This document shows positions 37,069 to 46,054 of a stretch of 64,000 bases of DNA, piece by piece. Position 1 is the stretch's first letter; every line of letters begins with the position of its first letter. Below the pieces are notes generated by a model, which saw only the letters and a program-made list of their open reading frames with translations, was not told the origin of the DNA and did not search any database. Source of the stretch: JASGKO01 sp049840595 (GTDB lineage: Bacteria; Verrucomicrobiota; Verrucomicrobiia; Chthoniobacterales; Chthoniobacteraceae); NCBI GenBank assembly GCA_049840595.1, contig JASGKO010000033.1, positions 1-64,000 on the forward strand, written 5' to 3'. Made by a program: the position numbers and the translations under genes.

Positions 37069-38099
37069 TGAAAACCGGCGCCAGAAAAATCCGGGCGGCG
37101 GCGATTCAGATCGCGCCCGATCTCACCACGCGCGAAGGCACGGTGGACCGCGTTTGCCGCGCGGTCGCCGAGGCCGCCGCGCAGGGGGTGGAGCTGGCCG
37201 TGTTTCCCGAGACGTTCATTCCCTATTACCCGTACTTCTCCTTTGTGGACCCGCCGGTGAGCGCGGGCCGGGCACACCTGCGGCTCTACGAGTATGCCGT
37301 GGAAGTGCCGGGCCCCGTCACCCGGCGGCTGGCCGAGGCGGCGGCGATGCACCACATGGTGCTCGTCGTCGGGGTGAATGAACGCGACGGCGGCAGCCTC
37401 TACAATACCCAGCTCATCTTCGACGCCGACGGCACGCTGCTGCTCAAGCGCCGGAAGATCACGCCCACCTATCACGAGCGCATGATCTGGGGTCAGGGCG
37501 ACGGGAGCGGGCTCCGCGCGGTCGATTCCGCCGCCGGGCGGATCGGCGCGCTCGCCTGCTGGGAGCACTACAATCCGCTCGCCCGCTTCGCGCTGATGGA
37601 GGATCGCGAGGAAATCCATTGCGCGCAGTTCCCGGGCTCGATGGTCGGCCAGATCTTTGCCGACCAGATCGAGGTGACGATCCGCCACCACGCGCTGGAG
37701 TCCGGCTGCTTCGTGGTCAACTCCACCGGCTGGCTCACCGACGAGCAGATCGCCTCGATCGCGCCCGATCCGGCGATGCAAAAGGCGCTCCGTGGTGGCT
37801 GCTACACGGCGATCATCTCGCCGGAGGGCGTGCCGCTGTGCGAGCCGATCACGCAAGGCGAGGGAATGGCGATTGCCGACCTCGACTTCGCCCTCATCAC
37901 CAAGCGCAAGCGGATGATGGATTCGGTCGGCCACTACTCCCGGCCCGATCTCCTCACCCTGCTGGTGGATCGCCAGCCGCACACGCTCCTGCGCTCCAAA
38001 TCCAACGACGAAACTCCGCCCGCACCTGAACTCCATGACGACGATGACCACCGATTTTCAAACGGCGCTCCTCACCCGGAAGCAGTTCCTGCTCTCTGA
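37068..38099 (+). CDS. Nit1C-type nitrilase
   Basis: This is a 343-residue carbon-nitrogen hydrolase. The catalytic triad is visible: E48 in VFPETFIPYYPYFSF, K130 in LKRRKITPTYHER and C164 in LACWEHYNPL. FIPYYPYFS and the family context mark the Sll0784-type nitrilase, for which hydrolysis of nitriles and, through the cluster, assimilation of cyanide have been reported. The C-terminus runs 65 bases into the radical SAM gene; a shorter end with an ATGA overlap at 38035 would need an undetected indel. It follows the first gene without a gap. Confidence 0.93.
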   Translation: MKTGARKIRAAAIQIAPDLTTREGTVDRVCRAVAEAAAQGVELAVFPETFIPYYPYFSFVDPPVSAGRAHLRLYEYAVEVPGPVTRRLAEAAAMHHMVLVVGVNERDGGSLYNTQLIFDADGTLLLKRRKITPTYHERMIWGQGDGSGLRAVDSAAGRIGALACWEHYNPLARFALMEDREEIHCAQFPGSMVGQIFADQIEVTIRHHALESGCFVVNSTGWLTDEQIASIAPDPAMQKALRGGCYTAIISPEGVPLCEPITQGEGMAIADLDFALITKRKRMMDSVGHYSRPDLLTLLVDRQPHTLLRSKSNDETPPAPELHDDDDHRFSNGAPHPEAVPAL

Positions 38100-39186
38100 G
38101 CTGCAGACGCACGGCCTGCGCCTGCTCGATCCCGCTGCCGGCGCGCCCAGCCGCAAAGGCGGCGCGGGACCGACGGACCACAAGGCGGTGACCGTGCTCG
38201 GCACCACCATCATGGTGCCGGTACACACGCGCGGCGCGGCGCAGTCGCCCTATGCGGCGGCGGCGCCCGATGCCCGGGGCATCTCGCAACTGCAAAGCGG
38301 GGACGAGACGCTGTGCGAGATTTCCTTCCCGCCCGCGCCTCGCTTCTACGGCCTGAGCACGCTGGATGGCATCCCGTATTGGAAACTCGCCCAGCTCCAT
38401 TCCCGCGACACCCTCGCGACCACCGACTCAGACGTGCATCCGCTACGGCAACAGCGCCACCAAGTGCCAGTTCTGCGCCATCGGCGAATCGTTGAAGGCC
38501 GGGCGCACGATCGCGAAGAAATCTGCCGAGCAACTGGCCGAGGTCGCCGCCGCCGCCCAGCGGCTGGATGGTATCCGCAATGTGGTGATGACCACCGGCA
38601 CCCCGCCCACGCCCGATCGCGGGGCTGCCGTGCTCGCCGAGTGCGCGGCGGCGATCAAGGCCGCCACCGGCCTGCCGATCCAGGCCCAATGCGAGCCGCC
38701 CGCCGATTTCGTGTGGTTCGAGCGGTTGCGCGCCGCCGGGGTGGATTCGCTCGGCATGCACCTGGAGGCGTGGGACGATGAGGTCCGCCGCGTCATCATG
38801 CCCGGCAAGGCCGAGGTGCCGCGCGCCTTTTATCTCGAGGCCTTCGCCGCCGCCGTGCAGGTCTTCGGGCGCGGCCAGGTGAGCACCTACCTGCTCGCCG
38901 GGCTCGGCGATTCCGTGGAGAGCCTGCTCGAAGGCTCCCGGCACGCTCATTGATCTCGGGGTCTATCCCTTTGTCGTGCCCTTCGTGCCGGTCAGCGGCA
39001 CTCCGCTTGCGGGGCATCTGCCGCCCACCGCGGATTTCATGCGCGCCGTCCTCGCAGCCGCTCGGTGAGTGGCTCAGCGCCGCAGGCATGACCTCCGATA
39101 CCGTCAAAGCCGGCTGCGCGAAGTGCGCCGCCTGCTCCACCCTTTCCACCTTCGAAAAATCCAAGACCACCGCCTGCGCGGCCTGA
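38035..39186 (+). CDS. MSMEG_0568 family radical SAM protein (Nit1C, three frameshifts)
   Basis: This is a radical SAM enzyme of the nitrilase cluster; its reaction is unknown. The N-terminal 130 residues come before the cluster-binding motif. After an indel near 38432 the motif reads TCIRYGNSATKCQFCAIGES, that is C-x9-C-x2-C rather than the common C-x3-C-x2-C. VVMTTGTPPTPDR, QAQCEPPADF and VDSLGMHLEAWDDEVRRVIM follow. Two more indels (near 38937 and 39055) must be corrected to reach GVYPFVVPFVPVSGTPLAGH and the C-terminal C-x2-C-x2-C (GCAKCAACS). Stop TGA at 39184-39186. Confidence 0.88.
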
Positions 39187-39197
39187 TTCATTTTCCC

Positions 39198-39481
39198 ATG
39201 CCTGCTGCCTATTTCATCGTCGAGTTCCCCGATGGCGCGAAGCGCAACTGCTACTCGCCCTCCAGCGTCATCGCATCAGTATTTCAAAAGCGGCGAACAG
39301 CTCACCATGAGCGAGTTCCTCGACCGCTCGCGGCTCGGTCTCCACGCCGCCAGCGAGCGCGTCTATGCCAAGTTCGGCTTTGATTGCTCCAGCGCGCAGG
39401 ACCAGCTCGCGAGCATCGAGGAGTCGGGGCAAATCCTTTCGCCCCGAGGAAGTGGTCACCATCTGCGAAGTCACCGATTGA
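39198..39481 (+). CDS. MSMEG_0570 family nitrogen-starvation protein (Nit1C, two frameshifts)
   Basis: This small protein of about 94 residues begins MPAAYFIVEFPDGAKRNCYS. After an indel near 39272 it continues QYFKSGEQLTMSEFLDRSR and VYAKFGFDCSSAQDQLASI, and after another near 39428 FRPEEVVTICEVTD with TGA at 39479-39481. The order and spacing (12 bases after the radical SAM gene, 7 before the FAD gene) match the conserved cluster. Its biochemical role is unknown. Confidence 0.85.
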
Positions 39482-39487
39482 ATCGTT

Positions 39488-40777
39488 ATGAACGAAGTCC
39501 AAACCCATTACTCCGTGCTCATCATTGGCGGGGGCCAGGCCGGCCTCTCCATGAGCTACTGCCTCAAACAGCGCGGGATTGATCACCTCATTTTTGAAAA
39601 GCACCGCCTCGCCGAAGCCTGGCGCTCCAAGCGCTGGGACAGCTTCTGCCTCGTCACGCCCAACTGGCAGTGCACCCTGCCCGGCTTCTCCTACGCCGGC
39701 CCCGATCCCAAGGGCTTCATGGTGAAGAACCAGATCGTTGAATACATCGAATCCTACGCCCGCTCCTTCCAGCCGCCGTTGCATGAGGGGGTCGAGGTTT
39801 CGCGCCTGCGTCAGGATGAGGGCGGCAGCTTCCTCGTCACCACCAGCCTGGGGGAATTCACCGCCGACCAGGTTGTCGTCGCGACCGGCGGCTACCAGAC
39901 CTCTTCGCTGCCGCGGATGAGCGAGCGGTTCCCCGCAGCCTTCCATCAGCTTCACTCCTCCGATTACAAAAATGCCGACGCGCTGCCCGCCGGGGCGGTG
40001 CTGGTGGTTGGCTCCGGCCAGTCTGGCTGCCAGATCGCCGAGGATCTGCATCTCGCGGGCCGGAAGGTGCACCTCTGCATCGGCAGCGCGCCTCGCACCG
40101 CGCGCCGCTACCGGGGCAAGGACGTCGTCGAGTGGCTGCACGACATGCGCTACTACGACAAGCCGATCCACGAGCATCCCGACATGGACCGCGTGCGCGC
40201 CAAGACGAACCACTACGTCACCGGCCGTGATGGCGGGCGCGACATTGATCTCCGCAAGTTCGCGCTGGAAGGCATGGGCCTCCACGGTCGCCTGCTCGAC
40301 GTGCGTGATGGCAAGCTCTGCTTCGGCGACGATCTTAAAAAGAACCTCGATGGCGCCGACGCCACCGCCGAGAACATCAAGACCGCGATTGATCAATTCA
40401 TCGCCGCCAACGGCATCGCCGCCCCGGTCGAGCCGCGCTACACCCCGCTCTGGGAGCCGACCGACGAGCCGCGCGAACTCGATCTCGCCGCCAGTGGCAT
40501 CACCACCATCATCTGGAGCATGGGCTACGGGACTGATTACCGTTGGATTGAGCTCCCCATCTTCAACGGCAAGGGCTACCCCACCCACGAGCGCGGCGTC
40601 ACCAGCCTGCCCGGTCTCTACTTCATCGGCCTCCCCTGGCAATACACCTGGGGCTCTGGTCGCTTCTCCGGCGTCGCCCGCGATGCCTGGCACCTCGCCG
40701 ATTGCATCGAAGGCAACGCCGCCCGCGAAGAGGAGAACTACGACATGATCCTCAACGAATGGGCCCTCGGTTCCTAA
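39488..40777 (+). CDS. MSMEG_0569 family flavin-dependent oxidoreductase (Nit1C)
   Basis: This 429-residue FAD/NAD(P)H monooxygenase-like enzyme has the FAD motif VLIIGGGQAGLSMSY near residue 10, the second dinucleotide motif VLVVGSGQSGCQIAEDL near 175 and the C-terminal TSLPGLYFIGLPWQYTWGSG. It resembles the flavin-containing monooxygenase and CzcO-like families. In the cluster it may oxidise a nitrile-derived intermediate; that is inference. The gene is intact. Confidence 0.93.
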   Translation: MNEVQTHYSVLIIGGGQAGLSMSYCLKQRGIDHLIFEKHRLAEAWRSKRWDSFCLVTPNWQCTLPGFSYAGPDPKGFMVKNQIVEYIESYARSFQPPLHEGVEVSRLRQDEGGSFLVTTSLGEFTADQVVVATGGYQTSSLPRMSERFPAAFHQLHSSDYKNADALPAGAVLVVGSGQSGCQIAEDLHLAGRKVHLCIGSAPRTARRYRGKDVVEWLHDMRYYDKPIHEHPDMDRVRAKTNHYVTGRDGGRDIDLRKFALEGMGLHGRLLDVRDGKLCFGDDLKKNLDGADATAENIKTAIDQFIAANGIAAPVEPRYTPLWEPTDEPRELDLAASGITTIIWSMGYGTDYRWIELPIFNGKGYPTHERGVTSLPGLYFIGLPWQYTWGSGRFSGVARDAWHLADCIEGNAAREEENYDMILNEWALGS

Positions 40778-40824
40778 TCGTCTAACCGCCGCACCATCCA
40801 CTATCTACGATCCACTTCCGCAAA

Positions 40825-41400
40825 ATGATCCTCGAAAAATTTCCCGATTACCGTGCGCAGGATTTTTTATTCAAAATCGCCACCACGCCCGACGAGCTCC
40901 GCGGCTACTGGGCCTTGCGACGGGAGGTCTTCTGCGAGGAGCAGGGGATTTTTCATGAATCCGACCGGGATATGTATGATGAAAACGCGCTGCCGATCAT
41001 CTGCGCCACGCTCATCGCGGGCATGGTGGATGAAATCGTCGGGGCGGTGCGGATTGACGAGCGTCGCCCGCGCATCTGGCAGGGTTCACGGCTGGCCGTG
41101 CATCCCAATTACCGTCGCCTCACCCAGCTCAGCCCCAGCGTCCCCATCCGCAACCACCAGCCCGTCTATCGCGGCCTCGGCGCGCTCGGGGCCGGGCTCA
41201 TCTACAAAGCCGTCTCCACCGCCAACGCCCTCGGCTGCGACCATTTCTATGCCGACGTGCAGGAGCAAAACGCCCGCTTCTTCCAGCGCCTCCACTGGCA
41301 GCCGATCGGCGAAAGAGAAATCTACGGCCTCAAGCACATCCGCATGGAAGCCGTGCTTCGACCGCTACCCCGCCGCCCAAAAAGTGGCTTGAGCCACTGA
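40825..41400 (+). CDS. MSMEG_0567/Sll0786 family GNAT N-acetyltransferase (Nit1C)
   Basis: This is a 191-residue GNAT-fold protein. ELRGYWALRREVFCEEQGIF and RIWQGSRLAVHPNYRR show the acetyltransferase core, then GALGAGLIYKAVSTANALGC and ENARFFQRLHWQPIGEREIY at the C-terminus. In actinobacteria this domain is fused to the AIR-synthase-like protein; here the two are separate genes with a 119-base gap holding a hairpin. The substrate is unknown. Confidence 0.9.
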   Translation: MILEKFPDYRAQDFLFKIATTPDELRGYWALRREVFCEEQGIFHESDRDMYDENALPIICATLIAGMVDEIVGAVRIDERRPRIWQGSRLAVHPNYRRLTQLSPSVPIRNHQPVYRGLGALGAGLIYKAVSTANALGCDHFYADVQEQNARFFQRLHWQPIGEREIYGLKHIRMEAVLRPLPRRPKSGLSH

Positions 41401-41420
41401 ATGTTCCGACCAGTAGATTG

Positions 41421-41500
41421 ATCCACAGATTTCACAGATTAACACAGATTGAAATACACGCCTCTTCAGCAATCTGTGTTAATCTGTGAAATCTGTGGAT
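41421..41500. repeat. Perfect 30-bp inverted repeat inside the Nit1C cluster
   Basis: The arm 41421-41450 (starting ATCCACAGATTTCACAGATT) is exactly complementary to 41471-41500, with a 20-base loop. The arms contain three copies of the word CACAGATT at 10-11 base spacing. There is no T-run after the right arm. Confidence 0.95.
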
Positions 41501-41519
41501 AATCCAGTTAAGCTCCCGC

Positions 41520-42491
41520 ATGCCTGAAGCCACCGACCTTTCTGTGCTCATCGAGCGGTTGCGGAGCCATCCCAACGTCCAGGCCAAGCTTCAGATTGCC
41601 AGCGCCTATTCGCCCGCCCTTGGCGTCTCCGGTCCCGCCCTGCTGGGCGACGACACCGCCGCCATCCCTGATGGCGATGGCTATCTCCTCTTCGCCGCCG
41701 AGGGCATGATCGAGGCCTTCATCGAGTTCGACCCGTGGTTCGCCGGCTACAGTGCCGTGATGGTGAATTTGAGCGACATCGCCGCCATGGGCGGAAGTCC
41801 CATTGCCCTCACCGACGTCCTCTGGACCGCCGATGACTCCCCCGTCGCCCAGGAGCTCTGGGCCGGGATGCAGGCGGCGTCGAAGGCCTACGGCGTCCCG
41901 ATCGTCGGCGGCCACACCACCCGCTATCCCGTCGAGCGCACCCCACTGCTCGCCGTCTCCGTGCTCGGGCGGGCGAAGCAGTTGATCACCAGCTTCGGCG
42001 CGCGCCCCGGCGATCGGCTCCTCATGGTCATAGACCTCGAAGCGGCCTATCGGGGCGAAAACACCCTCTTCTGGAACGCCAGCACCACCTCCACCCCGGA
42101 AAAGCTCCGCGCTGGCCTCGCCCTCTTCCCCGCGCTCGCCGAAGCCGGCCTCGTCACCGCCGGGAAGGACATCAGCAACGGCGGTCTCCCCGGCACCCTC
42201 GGCATGCTTCTCGCCACCTCCCGCTGCGGTGCGCACGTGAATCTCGACGCCCTCCCGCGCCCCGGCGAAGCCACCCTCGACCGCTGGCTCCTCAGCTTCC
42301 CCAGCTACGGCTACCTCCTCACCGCCCGCCCCGAAAACGCCCCGCAGGTGATCGAGCACTTCCGCGCCCACAACCTCACCTGCGCCGGGATCGGCGAGAT
42401 CATCGAGCCCTTGGAAATGACCTTTACCCTCGGCCCCGAGACCGCCCGCTTTTGCGAAATCGCGGCGGCACCTTCTATTCAGAAAGCTTGA
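41520..42491 (+). CDS. Sll0787 family AIR-synthase-like protein (Nit1C)
   Basis: This 323-residue protein has the PurM/HypE/SelD ATP-binding fold. GPALLGDDTAAIPDGDGYLL holds the acidic nucleotide-binding motif, VMVNLSDIAAMGGSPIALTD and VPIVGGHTTRYPVER follow, then KDISNGGLPGTLGMLL. Such enzymes use ATP to activate a carbonyl or carboxyl group; the substrate in Nit1C is unknown. It is the last gene of the cluster. Confidence 0.9.
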   Translation: MPEATDLSVLIERLRSHPNVQAKLQIASAYSPALGVSGPALLGDDTAAIPDGDGYLLFAAEGMIEAFIEFDPWFAGYSAVMVNLSDIAAMGGSPIALTDVLWTADDSPVAQELWAGMQAASKAYGVPIVGGHTTRYPVERTPLLAVSVLGRAKQLITSFGARPGDRLLMVIDLEAAYRGENTLFWNASTTSTPEKLRAGLALFPALAEAGLVTAGKDISNGGLPGTLGMLLATSRCGAHVNLDALPRPGEATLDRWLLSFPSYGYLLTARPENAPQVIEHFRAHNLTCAGIGEIIEPLEMTFTLGPETARFCEIAAAPSIQKA

Positions 42492-42522
42492 GCAGCCAGC
42501 AGGGGCATGATAAGTTCCGAGC

Positions 42523-42744
42523 ATGAGTCTCGCAGAGATCGAAGCCTTGGTTGAGGCGTTGCCGGTGGATCAGCAACTGGAGTTGCTGACTTTCCTCGAG
42601 AATCGCGTGGGAAAATCCGAGGAAAAAGGCACGGTGCTTCCCCCGCTCCAACGGGTTTCCAACTTACATGCCGGCGCGTGGCAGGTCGCCGATGACTTTG
42701 ATGCCGAGTTGCCAGATGAATTCTGGTCCGGGCGCGAAGCATGA
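42523..42744 (+). CDS. Putative antitoxin of a PIN-domain toxin
   Basis: This is a 73-residue acidic protein: a helical N-terminus (LAEIEALVEALPVDQQLELL) and a disordered C-terminus ending DDFDAELPDEFWSGREA, the layout of antitoxins whose tail wraps around a PIN toxin. The stop overlaps the ATG of the PIN gene (ATGA), as usual in toxin-antitoxin pairs. Confidence 0.8.
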   Translation: MSLAEIEALVEALPVDQQLELLTFLENRVGKSEEKGTVLPPLQRVSNLHAGAWQVADDFDAELPDEFWSGREA

Positions 42745-43127
42745 AATTGTTGCTCGATACCCACGCCTTCATCTGGTGGGACAACGATCGATCGAAGCTT
42801 TCAGACCGAGTCTTGACCGCGCTTCACGATCCTCAAAATACGCTTCATTTGAGCTTGGTGAGCATCTGGGAATTGCAGGTGAAAATTCAACTGGGGAAAT
42901 TGTCGCTGCGACTTCCACTGGCAGAGGTCGTTCAAGCCCAATGCGAGCAAAATAAGTTCGTGATCGAAGCCATTTCATTGAAGGATATTTTAACCCTGTC
43001 CGTGCTGCCTCCGGTCCACCGGGATCCGTTTGATCGTCTGCTGGTCTCGCAAGCGAAGAGAGGAGACTTTCACTTGGTCAGCCACGATGCCGTAATGAGT
43101 AGCTATCCGGTCGAGGTCTTTTGGTAG
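42741..43127 (+). CDS. PIN-domain ribonuclease toxin (VapC-like)
   Basis: This is a 128-residue PIN nuclease. The acidic metal-binding residues are visible: D6 in LLLDTHAFIWW, E44 in SIWELQ, D95/D98 in RDPFDRLLV and D116 in LVSHDAVM. SLVSIWELQVKIQLGKL is typical for the VapC subgroup with the LDTHxxxW motif. It pairs with the preceding antitoxin and should cleave RNA when unopposed. Confidence 0.93.
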   Translation: MKLLLDTHAFIWWDNDRSKLSDRVLTALHDPQNTLHLSLVSIWELQVKIQLGKLSLRLPLAEVVQAQCEQNKFVIEAISLKDILTLSVLPPVHRDPFDRLLVSQAKRGDFHLVSHDAVMSSYPVEVFW

Positions 43128-43133
43128 TGCTTT

Positions 43134-44166
43134 CTACCCGATCTTCCTCACCGTCGCACCTTCCCGCCAGACACCGGGAATAAGCACCTCGCGCGGATGG
43201 TTGGCGAGGCCGAATTCGTTATTCCGCAGTTTTTGCACCAGCAGGTTAATCGCTGCCGCCCCCACCAGATTCAGTTCTCCATCAATTCCCGCCGTCAATC
43301 GCCGCTCGCGCTCCGTGCCGTAGAGAAAGGCCACACCAACATCACCGGGCACCCGCAGGCCCAGCGCCCCCAGCCATTTCGCCACCGGCTCCTTGTAAAC
43401 CAGCAGCGCATCCGGCCGGTATTGCGTGAACCAGGAGTGGAAGCGCTCCATTTCATCCTCACGATCAGCGGTCAGCAGCGGCGGACACCACGCGGCTTCC
43501 GCCCGCGACCATTGATCGTCCAGCGCCGCCGCCGACCATTGTCGGCCAATGATTGCATTATTCACCTCCGGGGCAACCAGAGCGGGACGTCGGTAGCCCA
43601 GGTCGCGCAGGCTTTGAAAGCCGAGTTTAACATTGTAAAACCCGTTGAGATGGACCCGCTCCACTGGCATGTCGCGGAAATAGGTGCTCAGCCCCACCAC
43701 GCAAAACTCGTTCACTTGCAGTGTGGCGGGCTGCTCCACGTCGCGGGAAAAGCCGAGCAGCATCCCGCGAATCCCGCGCGCCAGCAGCACCTCGCGCAGC
43801 CGCGCGCCATCATGGTTGAGCGCTTCCAGCGAGAAAACTTCCACCTGATAACCCAGCTCCTGCGCACGCTGCTGGATGCCGCGATAATACCAGCGGCACA
43901 CGTCCTTCGTCTGCCAGCCGTCGTGCGGATAATTGGTCACGAGCGCGAGCGTCTCCGGCCCGGCGGATTGACGGTTGCGCCGCTGGGTCATGAGCGCCTG
44001 CACCAGCGGATGCGGGGCATAGTGCAATTCCCGCGCCGCCGTCTTCACCCGCTCCCGCACCTGCGGCTGAATGCGCGGGTCGTCACGCAACGCCCGCGAG
44101 ACCGTGGCCACCGAGACCCCTGGCCGCCTTCGCGACATCGGACATGCGTGCGTTTCCCTCGTTCAT
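43134..44166 (-). CDS. LacI-family transcriptional regulator (one frameshift near the start)
   Basis: From ATG 44164-44166 the helix-turn-helix reads MSDVAKAA and, after an indel near 44124, GVSVATVSRALRDDPRIQPQ. A periplasmic-binding-like effector domain follows (LALVTNYPHDGWQTKDV to GGTERERR-like turns and LLVQKLRNNEF). Corrected length is about 343 residues. LacI regulators usually control sugar use; no sugar operon is adjacent, so the target is unknown. Confidence 0.9.
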
Positions 44167-44180
44167 GCGGGGAAGTTTTT

Positions 44181-44319
44181 ACCACGAAGACACGAAGGCA
44201 CGAAGGAAATCAGAAGGCAGTCCCGAAGAAAGGGGATTCCAAAGGCAGTAAACGTAATCTGCGATCCCGCCATCGAAGTCCTTGCCGCCAAAAACTTCGT
44301 GCCTTCGTGTCTTCGTGGT
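44181..44319. repeat. Perfect 25-bp inverted repeat, arms 89 bases apart
   Basis: The arm 44181-44205 (starting ACCACGAAGACACGAAGG) is exactly complementary to 44295-44319. Each arm consists of almost three copies of a 9-base unit CACGAAGRC. It fills the gap between the LacI gene and metG. Confidence 0.95.
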
Positions 44320-44332
44320 GAATTCCGTCGGT

Positions 44333-46054
44333 CTATTCCGTCGGTTTCGGCAATTCGATCCGCGGGAAGAGCGGCGTCGGCTTGCCGAGTTGGTGACCAT
44401 CAGGAAGCTTGCCCCACTCGGCCTCGGCCAGCGTCATCGGCCCGTCCCAGTTGAGTTGCTCGAAAATACCCGCCGCCGCCTTCGGCATCACCGGCGAAAT
44501 AAGAATAGCGATGATGCGGAGGGATTCAGCAAGATGGTAGAGAACGGCATTAAGGTGTTCAGCCTGTTCAGGATCTTTTGCTAGCTTCCAAGGTGCAGTG
44601 AGATCGATCAAAGAATTACATGCGGTCGCGACACCAGATGCTGTAGAAAGCGCATTGGAAACTTGGCACTCCTCCATTTCCTTTGTGTAACAATGGAATG
44701 CATGCCCTCCCGAGTGGAAAGCAGCTAGCTTCACTCGATATTTTGGGCTGCTTTGATCGCGATCTTCAAAGGCTACACCTGAAGGGAGCTTTTCTTCCAC
44801 TTCTTCTCCGGCGGCAAGCTGTGATACGAGGCTATGAAAATCGCTTTCAATCTGAAGTGTTCCTTCGCGATACTTTTGCGCCATGTTGAGCGTCCGGTTC
44901 AGCAAATTCCCAAGGCTGTTCGCGAGCTCAGTATTATACCGCTGAATCAATCGCTCCTCGCTGAAATCCGCATCGCGACCGGTGCTGATATCGCTCATCA
45001 AATAATAGCGCAGCGCCTCCGCCCCGTATTTATCGGCGAGCACATCCGGGTCCACCACGTTGCCGAGGCTCTTGCTCATCTTCTCACTCTCGCCGCCTTT
45101 GCCGCGGATGTTCCACCAGCCGTGCACGAGCAAGGTGGGCATTTCCTCATCCGTGAAGCCGAGCGCCTTGAGCATGATCGGCCAGTAAACGCCGTGGGCG
45201 GGAATGAGGATGTCTTTGCCAATCACATGCACCGCCGGCCACCGAGCTGAGAACTCGGCATTGGGGGCTTGCGTGCTGTAGTCCGCGAAGCTGATGTAGT
45301 TCACCAGCGCGTCGAACCAGACAAAGGTCACAAAATCGGGGTCGAACGGAATTTCAATCCCCCAGCTCAAGCGGGATTTGGGGCGGGAAATGCAAAGATC
45401 GCCATCGAGTTTCTCGACCGCGTTGCGCAGTTCGGAGACGCGGAAATCGGGCACGACGAACGAGTTTTTCGCCTCGCTGCGGGCATCAATGAAATTGAGG
45501 AGCCATTGCTTCGGGTCGAAATCCAGCGCGCCGCCCTTGGTCAGCCGAAAGTAGTAGTTCTCCTCCTCGCGCTCTTCCACGAGCCCCCATTCCGGGCCGA
45601 ACTGCCCATCCTCGCCGCGCTCCTTGTCGGTGAGGAATTGCTCCTGGCGCACGCTGTAGAAGCCGCGCTGCGTCTTCTTGTAGATCCAGCGGCTGCTTCC
45701 CCCCGCATCGCGGTCGTCCCACAGCTTTTGCAGGATCGCGCGCACGCAATCCTTGTGGAGCTGGTCGGTCGTCGCTGCCCAGCCGTCGTAGCGGATATCC
45801 AGCTTCTCCCACAGCGCGCGAAACTTCGCGGTAATCCCATCCACATATTCCTGCGGGGCGATCCCGGCCTTCTCCGCGCTCTGCTGCACCTTCTGCCCGT
45901 GCTGGTCCACCCCGGTGAGGTAGAAGACCGCCGAGCCCTTCATCCGCTGGTAACGGGCGATGACGTCGGCGAGAACTTTCTCGTAGGCGTGGCCGATGTG
46001 CGGGGCGCCATTGGTGTAATCGATGGCGGTGGTGATGAAGAAGGTGCGGGACAT
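44333..46054 (-). CDS. metG: Methionyl-tRNA synthetase
   Basis: The enzyme charges initiator and elongator tRNA-Met. The 573-residue class I synthetase has H19-IGH22 in NGAPHIGHAYEKVLAD, EGVDQHG-type block TGVDQHGQKVQQSA, and KMSKSLGNVVDPDVLADKYG. The anticodon-binding helical domain starts NTELANSLGNLLNRTLNMAQ. A stretch near 44690-44850 (AFEDRDQSSPKYRVKLAAFH) looks like an insertion of more A+T-rich DNA within this domain. No C-terminal tRNA-binding domain is present. Confidence 0.95.
   Translation of the reverse strand: MSRTFFITTAIDYTNGAPHIGHAYEKVLADVIARYQRMKGSAVFYLTGVDQHGQKVQQSAEKAGIAPQEYVDGITAKFRALWEKLDIRYDGWAATTDQLHKDCVRAILQKLWDDRDAGGSSRWIYKKTQRGFYSVRQEQFLTDKERGEDGQFGPEWGLVEEREEENYYFRLTKGGALDFDPKQWLLNFIDARSEAKNSFVVPDFRVSELRNAVEKLDGDLCISRPKSRLSWGIEIPFDPDFVTFVWFDALVNYISFADYSTQAPNAEFSARWPAVHVIGKDILIPAHGVYWPIMLKALGFTDEEMPTLLVHGWWNIRGKGGESEKMSKSLGNVVDPDVLADKYGAEALRYYLMSDISTGRDADFSEERLIQRYNTELANSLGNLLNRTLNMAQKYREGTLQIESDFHSLVSQLAAGEEVEEKLPSGVAFEDRDQSSPKYRVKLAAFHSGGHAFHCYTKEMEECQVSNALSTASGVATACNSLIDLTAPWKLAKDPEQAEHLNAVLYHLAESLRIIAILISPVMPKAAAGIFEQLNWDGPMTLAEAEWGKLPDGHQLGKPTPLFPRIELPKPTE

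Noticed and set aside
42523..43127. The PIN toxin-antitoxin pair as part of the Nit1C cluster
   Set aside because: It follows in the same direction by about 30 bases but is a common mobile pair with no known link to nitrilase clusters.
41421..44319. Repeats considered as a CRISPR array
   Set aside because: The words are only 8-11 bases, repeat without unique spacers of 30 or more bases, and no cas gene is present.
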